Source of the DNA: Deltaproteobacteria bacterium
Lineage (GTDB): Bacteria > Myxococcota_A > UBA9160 > UBA6930
DNA: 64,000 nt
NCBI GenBank assembly: GCA_016875395.1
Contig: VGRF01000008.1
Location: forward strand, 62,001 to 126,000
Direction: 5' to 3'
Positions 57,577 to 64,000 of the stretch are shown one piece after another (positions within the stretch are counted from its first letter, which is position 1; each line of letters starts with the position of its first letter). The translations under genes were made by a program, and so were the position numbers. The notes beneath the pieces are model-generated. The model was not told the origin of the DNA and did no database searches. It was given only the letters and a program-made list of their open reading frames with translations.

Positions 57577-58901
57577 CGCTCGCACGACGCATCGCACCGC
57601 TCGTGATGGGCGCGGTCACGAGCTCGCGCACGCGCGACGTGCGGCGGGCGATCGCGCGGATCTCGCGCCGCATTCGCGGGCGCGCCCGCGAGGTGCACTA
57701 CTTCCACCAAGCCGGCGATCCCTACAGCCACCTCGCCGCGCAGACGCTGCGCTCGCTCACGGAGCGCTACGAGATCGCGCTCGTGCCGCACCTCGTGGCG
57801 CCGCCGAGCGACGCGGCGGCGCCCGAGCGCGCGCTGCTCGAAGCCTTCGCGCGCCGCGACGCCGCCGACGTCGCGCGTGGCTACTGGCTCGCGTTCCCCG
57901 CGAATGCAGGCGCGCCCTCGATGGACGCGCTCGCGCGCGCGCAGCGCTTGCTCGCGCACGCGATCGCGCGCGGCGGCTTCGTGGGCAATGCGGCGGCGAT
58001 CGGCGCGGCGCTGTGGAACGCCGACGAGGCCGCGCTCTTGCGCTTGGGCAGCGAGCTCGGCGAAGCCAGCGAGGCGGACACGGCGGCTGCGCTCGCCGCG
58101 GGCACGGCGCTGCGCGAACGCCTCGGGCACTACCTCGGCGCGATGTTCTTCCATGAGGGCGAGTGGTACTGGGGCGTGGACCGCCTGCATCACCTCGAGC
58201 GCCGCTTGCGCGACGAAGGCGCGGTGCGGGCCGCGGCGCAGGGCGCCTTCATCGCGCCGCGCCCCGCGCCGAAGCGCGGCCCGGTCAGTAACAACCCCGG
58301 CGTCACGCTGGAGTTCTTCCTCTCGCTGCGCAGCCCTTACACCTACGCCGTGACCGAGCGCGTCTACGCGCTCGCGCGGCACTACGGCATCGAGCTCGCG
58401 CTGAAGCCCGTGCTCCCGATGGTCATGCGCGGGCTGCCGGTGCCAGCGGAGAAGCGGATGTACATCCTGCTCGACACGAAGCGCGAGGCCGAGGACGCCG
58501 GCGTCCCGTTCGGGCGCATCTGCGACCCCGTCGGGCGCCCCGTCGAGCGCTGCTTTTCCCTCTACCCGTGGGCGCGCGAGCACGGGCGCGCGGCGGAGTT
58601 GTTACTGGAGTTCATGCGCGCCGCGTGGTCGCAGGGCGTCGACACCGGAAGCGACGCCGGGCTTCGCCTCGCCGCCCTGCGCGCGGGGCTCGATTGGCGC
58701 GAGGCGCAGCAGCACGTCGACCGCGACGAGAGCTGGCGCACGGAGCTCGAAGCGAATCGCGAGGAGATGTTCGCGATCGGCCTCTGGGGCGTGCCGAGCT
58801 TCCGCGTGCGCGGCGGCGGCGCTCCGGACTACTCGACCTGGGGGCAAGACCGGCTGTGGCGCGTGGAAGAGGAAATCTGCGCGCGCGCCCCGAACCGCTG
58901 A
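57573..58901 (+). CDS. Tandem DsbA/HCCA-isomerase-like protein
   Basis: 442 residues from a GTG. Two copies of the DsbA-family fold used by 2-hydroxychromene-2-carboxylate isomerases are fused. The first (REVHYFHQAGDPYSHLAAQ) and second (LEFFLSLRSPYTYAVTERVY) both have the F-x-x-x-SPY opening; the second retains a GLWGVPSFRV cis-proline loop. Single-domain forms act on aromatic or CoA-linked substrates with glutathione. Coupled to the upstream gene and under operator site 2. Confidence 0.75.
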   Translation: MTLARRIAPLVMGAVTSSRTRDVRRAIARISRRIRGRAREVHYFHQAGDPYSHLAAQTLRSLTERYEIALVPHLVAPPSDAAAPERALLEAFARRDAADVARGYWLAFPANAGAPSMDALARAQRLLAHAIARGGFVGNAAAIGAALWNADEAALLRLGSELGEASEADTAAALAAGTALRERLGHYLGAMFFHEGEWYWGVDRLHHLERRLRDEGAVRAAAQGAFIAPRPAPKRGPVSNNPGVTLEFFLSLRSPYTYAVTERVYALARHYGIELALKPVLPMVMRGLPVPAEKRMYILLDTKREAEDAGVPFGRICDPVGRPVERCFSLYPWAREHGRAAELLLEFMRAAWSQGVDTGSDAGLRLAALRAGLDWREAQQHVDRDESWRTELEANREEMFAIGLWGVPSFRVRGGGAPDYSTWGQDRLWRVEEEICARAPNR

Positions 58902-58911
58902 GCCCGCGAAC

Positions 58912-59604
58912 TCAGCGCGCCCACTTCGTGCCGGGCGGCGTGTCGCACGGCCCGCCGATGCGCTCGAGCGTGACGACGCGGTCGCCGAGATCGGGGCGGT
59001 GCCACACGAGATGCCCGTCCGCGTCGAGCTTGCGCGTGATCGCGATCGGGATGCGCGGCGGACGCAGCACGAACGCGCCGTCCTCGAAGCTCGCGATCGC
59101 CGTGATCGGCGTTCTGAAGTCGAGTGCGGAGACGTCGTGCACCGCGTTCGCTTCGGTTCCGTCCGCGCGCGCGTCCGCGATCGTGCCTCCGCCCATGTCG
59201 ACGATGCGGTTTCCGCACTGCTCGATGCGCTCGACGTAGTCGTAGATGCGATCACCGGCCGGCACCCGCGTCCGCTCGCGCGCGACACCGAGCGCGTCCA
59301 ACAACACGAACTTCGCGATGGCGAGCGGACGCCAGCCGGGAGCCTCGACTTGCTCTGCGCGAAGCGTCTTCCACAACCCGCGCAGGTCGGGAGCGCCGGG
59401 CGTCAGCGGCTCCGTGCAGGCAGCGAGCACCGGCGCCGGGAACTTCGCGCCGTAGCCGCCCGGCGGAGAGTGCGCGACGGGGATGTCGGCTGCGTTCACC
59501 TCCCGAACGAGCGACGGCTGTGGGCACTGCGGCTTCGGCTCCGCCCGTGCTTCGACAGCGAGAGCGAGCAGCAAGGCAACGCGCGCCGCGGACGCGCGCG
59601 TCAC
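58912..59604 (-). CDS. Secreted protein of unknown function
   Basis: 230 residues with a signal peptide (ARVALLLALAVEARAEP). Cysteine pairs are spaced along the sequence (PQCPQP, AACTEP, EQCGNR, GPCDTP) and may form disulfides. No family recognised. It is last in a minus-strand run from 61470, with a start overlapping the upstream stop as GTGA. Confidence 0.65.
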   Translation of the reverse strand: MTRASAARVALLLALAVEARAEPKPQCPQPSLVREVNAADIPVAHSPPGGYGAKFPAPVLAACTEPLTPGAPDLRGLWKTLRAEQVEAPGWRPLAIAKFVLLDALGVARERTRVPAGDRIYDYVERIEQCGNRIVDMGGGTIADARADGTEANAVHDVSALDFRTPITAIASFEDGAFVLRPPRIPIAITRKLDADGHLVWHRPDLGDRVVTLERIGGPCDTPPGTKWAR

Positions 59605-60041
59605 TGCGCCTCCGTCTTGCCGTGCGACTCACGCAGCGAGAGCCACAGCGCGAGCGCGACGACGGGGACGCCGTAGAGCGCGCCGAACTTTCCGGGCGCG
59701 TCGACGCTGAGCGGCTTCCACACCCATAACAACCATGCGCCCGCGACCTGCTTCGCGAGCAGAAACGCGAGCAGCGTCGGAACCCAGCGCCGATAGCGCG
59801 TGACCACGCCGAGCTCGATCACGCCCCACGCGATCTGGTCCAGGCCGATCGAGGCGAGGAAGCTGATCGTCGGCGCCGCGTTGTGCGTGAGGTCGATCCC
59901 GGCGATGCGGCTCGCGCCCGAGTCCTGCCAGAACACGTGCACCCAGCCGCGGAAGGCGTTGATCGCGATCTGGAGCCACAAGAACCCAATCGCGAGCGGA
60001 GAGCCGCGGTACTCGTTGTCGGGCGGCGGCAGAATGCGCAT
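59601..60041 (-). CDS. Small four-helix membrane protein
   Basis: 146 residues with four hydrophobic segments (AIGFLWLQIAINAF, ISFLASIGLDQIAWGVI, PTLLAFLLAKQVAGAWLLW, ALYGVPVVALALWLSL). No family recognised. It lies 6 bases downstream of the hydrolase, so it is probably in the same regulon. Confidence 0.65.
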   Translation of the reverse strand: MRILPPPDNEYRGSPLAIGFLWLQIAINAFRGWVHVFWQDSGASRIAGIDLTHNAAPTISFLASIGLDQIAWGVIELGVVTRYRRWVPTLLAFLLAKQVAGAWLLWVWKPLSVDAPGKFGALYGVPVVALALWLSLRESHGKTEAQ

Positions 60042-60047
60042 GCGCGA

Positions 60048-61058
60048 TCAGGCCGGCGTGCGCGCGATGAAGTCGAGCGTGATCCGCGCAAGCTCTTCGC
60101 CCGCGTCTTCCTGCACGAAGTGCCCCGCGCCCGCGATGATCGTGTGCGGCTGGCCCTTCGCACCGGGCACTTCGGCTTGGAAGCGCGCGTCGCCGCCCTT
60201 CGTCACCGGATCGCTGTCGCTGAACGCGGTGAGGAACGGCTTCGCGAAGCGCCCGAGCGCCTCCCACGCGCGCCGGTTGTCAGGAATCGCAGTGTCGTCG
60301 GGCAGGATCGGCACCAGCGTGGGGAAGCGGCGCGCGCCGGCGACGTAACGCTCGTCGGGAAACGGCGCGTCGTACGCCGCCGCTTCAGCGGGCGCGAGCT
60401 TCGGGCACATCGCGCGCAGGACGTTGCCCGGCGTGAACGCGGGCGACTCGGCGCAGTGCTTCTGCCAGTGCATGAAGGGCGGCGCAGCGCCGGGCTTCGT
60501 CGCGGCAAAGCCCCGCGCGACCTCGAGCATCGTCTTCGGCACCGGCAGCTGCGCGTAGAGCGCGCGCAGCGGCACTGCGGCGGCGTCGGGGATGCCGCGC
60601 GCGTCGGGCAGGCCCGTGTTCGACGTAACGACCCGCGCGAAGCGTTCGGGCAACTCGGCCACGAGGCGCAGCCCGATGAGTCCGCCCCAGTCTTGGCAGA
60701 CGAGCGTGATGCCGCGCAGATCGAGCGCGAGGGTGAACGCGCGCATCCACGCGACGTGGCGCGCGTACGAGTAGTCCGCAGTGCGCGTGGGCTTGTCCGA
60801 GCGCCCGAAGCCGACGAGATCCGGCGCGATCACGCGATGACCCGCCGCGGCGAAAAGCGGGATCAGCTTGCGATAGAGGTACGACCAGGTCGGCTGGCCG
60901 TGCAGGCACAGGACCGGCGCCGCCGCGCGCGGGCCTTCGTCGACGTAGTGCACGCGCAGCGTGCCGCCCTCGCCGTCGGCGACGCTCACGTAGCGAGGTG
61001 CGTACGGCCAAGCGGGAAGACTCTCGAAGCGCGCGTCCGGCGTGCGAACGAAGTCCAT
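60048..61058 (-). CDS. Haloalkane dehalogenase-like alpha/beta hydrolase
   Basis: 336 residues. The oxyanion-hole motif HGQPTWSYLYR (residues 53-63), the nucleophile elbow CQDWGGLIG with D123 and the halide-contact W124, a second acid near SDSDPVT (281-287), and the catalytic base H313 in AGHFVQED follow the order of haloalkane dehalogenases of subfamily I (DhlA-like). Such enzymes release halide from short alkanes in the cytoplasm. Aspartate and tryptophan in the elbow support dehalogenation over epoxide hydrolysis, but this is not proven. Confidence 0.82.
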   Translation of the reverse strand: MDFVRTPDARFESLPAWPYAPRYVSVADGEGGTLRVHYVDEGPRAAAPVLCLHGQPTWSYLYRKLIPLFAAAGHRVIAPDLVGFGRSDKPTRTADYSYARHVAWMRAFTLALDLRGITLVCQDWGGLIGLRLVAELPERFARVVTSNTGLPDARGIPDAAAVPLRALYAQLPVPKTMLEVARGFAATKPGAAPPFMHWQKHCAESPAFTPGNVLRAMCPKLAPAEAAAYDAPFPDERYVAGARRFPTLVPILPDDTAIPDNRRAWEALGRFAKPFLTAFSDSDPVTKGGDARFQAEVPGAKGQPHTIIAGAGHFVQEDAGEELARITLDFIARTPA

Positions 61059-61077
61059 CGCGGGCTCCTCGTGCTTG

Positions 61078-61470
61078 TTAGGGGCGCGTCGTCGTGGCGA
61101 GCAGCCACTGGCCCTCGAGGCCCGCCGCGCGGTGCACGCCGATGGCGGCGACTTCGGGGCTCGTGGCGATCTCGACGAACGCCTTGCGCGAGGGGTACTC
61201 GACCAGCGCCGCGACGTGGAAGCCTTCGGCGCCGCCGCCGATCACCTGCGAGTCCACCTCGCCCTGCCAGAGGAAACGCCCGCCGCGCGACTCGACGAGC
61301 TTCCGCATCGCCTCGCCGTAGCGCATGTACGCCTCGCGTCCCGAGCTGCCGTCGTCCGGGGCCGTCGCCTCGGCCTTGAAGCGCAGCAGGTTCAGCATCA
61401 CGACCGGGCCCGACTCGGGGCTCGCGAGCAGCGCTTCGAGCTGCGCCTTCTTCGGATACACCGCGATCAT
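61078..61470 (-). CDS. DUF1330 family protein
   Basis: 130 residues: a dimeric alpha/beta barrel with VVMLNLLRFKAEA, YMRYGEAMRKLVESRGGRFL and FVEIATSPEVAAIGVHRAA. It closely resembles the soluble part of the protein at 56935. First gene of the minus-strand run and 13 bases from operator site 3. Function unknown, though several members bind small molecules. Confidence 0.82.
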   Translation of the reverse strand: MIAVYPKKAQLEALLASPESGPVVMLNLLRFKAEATAPDDGSSGREAYMRYGEAMRKLVESRGGRFLWQGEVDSQVIGGGAEGFHVAALVEYPSRKAFVEIATSPEVAAIGVHRAAGLEGQWLLATTTRP

Positions 61471-61483
61471 TGCTTCGCACCTC

Positions 61484-61506
61484 TTGTGGCACATACAATG
61501 CCACAA
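61484..61506. promoter_or_regulatory. TetR operator, site 3
   Basis: TTGTGGCA-CATACAA-TGCCACAA: perfect 8-base arms. The 20-base core TGGCAC-ATACA-ATGCCACAA matches sites 1 and 2. It lies between the divergent DUF1330 and sulfatase genes. The contained TACAAT could be a -10 element for the sulfatase. Confidence 0.8.
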
Positions 61507-61534
61507 CTCGCCCTTGCGGGCGCGGAGGCTCGCG

Positions 61535-63185
61535 ATGCGCAGGCTCGTCGTCGTTCTCGCGATCGCGGCGGCGCTCGGCGCGCTGCTCTGGGCGAACCGC
61601 ATGGAGCTGATCATGAGGGGCCCCGGCGTCGTCGGGCGACTCGTCGACCCCGTAGGCGAGAACGTCGCCGTCGTGTGGGAGGCCGGACCGGCGCAGCCGG
61701 CGAGCGGGGTGCGCCCGCCGAACGTCGTCGTGATCGTGGCCGACGACCTCGGCTACAACGACCTCAGCTTCGGCGGCGGAGGCGTCGCGAACGGCGCCGT
61801 GCCGACGCCGAACATCGACGGCATCGCGCGCGCCGGGGTCGAGTACACGCGCGGCTACGCCGGCAACGCCACCTGCGCGCCCTCGCGCGCCGCGATCATG
61901 ACCGGGCGCTACCCCACGCGCTTCGGCTTCGAGTTCACGCCCGCGCCGAAGCCGTTCATGCGCCTCATCGCGTGGATGCGGCGCAACGAGCCGCTGCCCC
62001 CCCATCTACTTCGAGGAGCGCGAGGCCGGCGTTCCCCCGGTGGCGGACCAAGGCGTGCCTCCGAGCGAGATCACCCTCGCGGAGTTGTTACGGGGCGAGG
62101 GCTACCGAACGCTCGGCCTCGGCAAGTGGCACCTCGGCGAGTCGGCGAGATTCCATCCCAATGCGCAGGGCTTCGACGAGTACCTCGGCTTCGCGCAGGG
62201 CGCGTCGCTGTTCATGAACGAAGACGACCCGCGCGTCGTGAATTCCAAGCAGGACTTCGACCCGATCGACAAGTTCCTGTGGGCGAACCTCGTGTTCGCG
62301 GTGCGCAAGGACGGGGGCGAGCGCTTCGCGCCCGACGCGTACATGACCGACTACCTCGCGCGCGAAGCCGCACGCGCGATCGAAGCGAACCAGCACCGCC
62401 CGTTCTTCCTGTACCTCGCGTTCAACGCGCCCCACACGCCGCTGCAGGCGCTGAAGAGTGACTACGACGCGCTGCCGCAGATCGAGAATCACACGCTGCG
62501 CACCTATGCCGCGATGATCCGTGCGCTCGACCGCGGCGTCGGCGAAGTCTTGGGGGCGCTGCGCGCGCACGGCCTCGAAGAGAACACGCTGGTGTTCTTC
62601 ACCAGCGACAACGGCGGCGCGGACTATGTCGGCATTCCCGACCTCAACCAGCCCTATCGCGGTTGGAAGATGACGTTCTTCGAGGGCGGCATCCGCACGC
62701 CGTTCTTCGCGCAGTGGCCCGCGCAAATCCCAGCCGGCACGCGCTTCCACACGCCTGCGGCGCACGTGGACATCTTCGCGACCGCCGCCGGCGCCGCGCG
62801 AGCGACGCTGCCGAGCGACCGCGTCATCGACGGCGTCGACCTCGTGAAGCTCGCGCGCGGCGAAGCGCAGGGGCGCGCGCACGCCGCGATCTTCTGGAGG
62901 AGCGGCCACTACCGCACGATCCTCGCCGACGACTGGAAGCTGCAGGTGAGCGAACGCCCTGACAAGCAGTGGCTCTTCGATCTCGCGAACGACCCGGCCG
63001 AGCGCACCAACCTCGCGGGCGCTCGCCCCGACAAGCTGGCCGAGCTCGCCGCGATCCTCGCGGAGCACGAGGAGCAGATGGTGCTGCCCGCCTGGCCTGC
63101 GCTGATCGAGGGCCCGATCGCGGTGGATCGCACGCTCGACGCGCAGCGTGTGGAGGGGGAGGAGTATGTGTACTGGGCGAACTAG
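61535..63185 (+). pseudogene. Type I sulfatase with poly-C frameshift
   Basis: The frame from 61535 has a hydrophobic start, the metal-binding VVIVADDLGYND, and CAPSRAAIMTG with C114 as the formylglycine precursor (C-x-P-S-R). At a run of seven C (61997-62003) the frame changes: six C would continue IYFEEREAGVPPVAD and then WHLG, SDNGGADYVGIPDLNQPYRG and the C-terminal domain ending at 63185. Both parts are clear sulfatase sequence. This is either a frameshifted (or phase-variable) gene or a homopolymer sequencing error. It would desulfate sulfate esters outside or in the periplasm. Confidence 0.82.
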
Positions 63186-63206
63186 CGGCCGTTGCGGCGG
63201 TACTCG

Positions 63207-63923
63207 TCAGCTCGCCCGAAAGAACCCCCGCCACACGAACGGCACGAAGAAGCCGTAGTAGAGCTGGTTCGGCACGAGCCTCACGGGCCAGCCCGTGTCG
63301 TAGCCGGCGAGGATGATCACGTCGGCAGCGGCCCAGAGTCCGTAATAAGCGGCCATGTAGCCGAGCACGCGGCGCACGAACTGTGCGTGATGCGGGTGTG
63401 TCGCGGCGTTGGGGAGCGCGAGGCGCGCGAGGGCGAAGGCGAGAACGAGCGAGATCAGCTCGTGCGTGAGCCACATCGCCTGCGCGGGGACGCCGCTGAG
63501 CGAGACGAGGCCCGCGAGCACGGGCGCGATCGTGCTGAGCGCGGCGGCTTCGAGGGCCGCGCGGCGCGTGGTCTGCTCGGGCGTGCGGAAGCGCAGCACG
63601 AGCCAGAACACGCGGAAGTCGCCGAGGACGACGAACGTCGTGCCCAACAGGTTGCCCGCGAGGTTCGGGTGGAGGCCGGCGGCGGTGAACTGCGCGCCAA
63701 GCCACTTCGCGAACGGGCCCGTCGCGACGGGATCGAGCAGCGTCTCGAGCGTGAAGAGCGTGACCCACAGCGAGACGAAGGGCGCCAGCGCGGGATCGAG
63801 CGCGTCCTCGCGGCGCTCGCGCGCGATCGCGCGGTAGAGCAGGAACGCGAACGGCACGACCATCACCGCGAACGGGAACTGCCAGCCCGCGTTGTAGAAC
63901 GCTTGCCAAGTCGGCGCGCTCAT
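63207..63923 (-). CDS. Polytopic membrane protein
   Basis: 238 residues with about seven hydrophobic segments (FPFAVMVVPFAFLLYR, VSLWVTLFTLETLL, LAGNLLGTTFVVLGDFRVFW, and others). No family recognised. The ATG at 63923 overlaps the stop of the upstream gene as ATGA. It is convergent with the sulfatase, 21 bases apart. Confidence 0.7.
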   Translation of the reverse strand: MSAPTWQAFYNAGWQFPFAVMVVPFAFLLYRAIARERREDALDPALAPFVSLWVTLFTLETLLDPVATGPFAKWLGAQFTAAGLHPNLAGNLLGTTFVVLGDFRVFWLVLRFRTPEQTTRRAALEAAALSTIAPVLAGLVSLSGVPAQAMWLTHELISLVLAFALARLALPNAATHPHHAQFVRRVLGYMAAYYGLWAAADVIILAGYDTGWPVRLVPNQLYYGFFVPFVWRGFFRAS

Positions 63924-64000
63924 GCGCGCTCCGCCTCGCGGCGCAGCGCGCGCTCGAGGCGCGGCCACAGGCGCGCGCGATCGAGCAGCGCGTTGCACCA
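63920..64000 (-). CDS. C-terminal end of an upstream gene (partial)
   Basis: The last 26 codons before a TGA at 63920-63922 read WCNALLDRARLWPRLERALR in a frame that continues beyond the window. Coupling to the next gene by ATGA supports that it is real. Too little is seen to name it. Confidence 0.5.
   Translation of the reverse strand, partial: WCNALLDRARLWPRLERALRREAERA

Overview
This window comes from a GC-rich bacterial chromosome with dense genes, many 4-base start/stop overlaps (ATGA, GTGA, TTGA) and all three stop codons in use. Several traits fit a deltaproteobacterium-grade lineage (Myxococcota or Binatota-like) better than an actinobacterium: a ferrochelatase with an internal cysteine-rich insert, a protoporphyrinogen oxidase beside HemE, a phosphatidylcholine synthase, a wax-ester synthase, a eukaryotic-like Ser/Thr kinase, and many acyl-CoA enzymes. 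Gene content points to an aerobic, lipid-using heterotroph. The taxon is my inference.

Layout. 1-5.2 kb: the end of an ABC-2 permease, a tandemly duplicated two-gene HTTM membrane cassette, and a sulfotransferase cut by an in-frame stop. 5.2-13.7 kb: acyl and amino-acyl metabolism (crotonase, N-acyl-D-amino-acid deacylase, WS/DGAT, CoA-transferase), with CrcB, tRNA-Cys, a nuclease remnant and a truncated P450. 14-17.4 kb: complex I genes nuoD, nuoC and nuoI. 17.5-22.4 kb: three tandem paralogues of an unrecognised polytopic membrane protein with a TPR-like tail, the middle one carrying a stop. 22.5-27.8 kb: lipoate and 2-oxoacid dehydrogenase genes (lipA, lipB, E2, lpd) and a detached nuoB. 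27.8-33.3 kb: phosphatidylcholine synthase, hemH, a crotonase, a DUF1761 protein, hemY and hemE. 33.4-38.5 kb: a pair of acyl-CoA dehydrogenases, ispH and a MATE exporter. 38.5-44.3 kb: a secreted protein, a large membrane protein with two internal stops, and clpA-clpS. 44.5-54.7 kb: a FemAB-like protein, a Ser/Thr kinase with two envelope proteins, HAD, crotonase, a GT9-DUF6165 pair and a PilZ protein. 54.7-63.2 kb: a TetR gene and a catabolic-looking island. 63.2-64 kb: a membrane protein and the tail of another gene.

The most interesting system is the TetR island. A near-identical 20-bp dyad, TGGCAC-N5-RTGCCACAA, sits just upstream of the TetR gene and in two divergent promoters that flank a GST-like protein, a two-domain DsbA/HCCA-isomerase-like protein, DUF1330-like proteins, a haloalkane-dehalogenase-like hydrolase and a sulfatase. 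It looks like an autoregulated degradation regulon that can be read directly from the DNA.

The second theme is repeats. There are about 160-bp palindromic elements whose terminal stems differ between copies yet stay self-complementary. There is also a short repeat with fixed flanks and a different hairpin in each copy; one copy lies in frame inside lipB. The word TTGTTA, usually followed by NGG, is over-represented in both orientations and in different reading frames. Several genes carry single lesions (nonsense codons, a poly-C frameshift) in otherwise conserved frames. These are either young pseudogenes or consensus errors.
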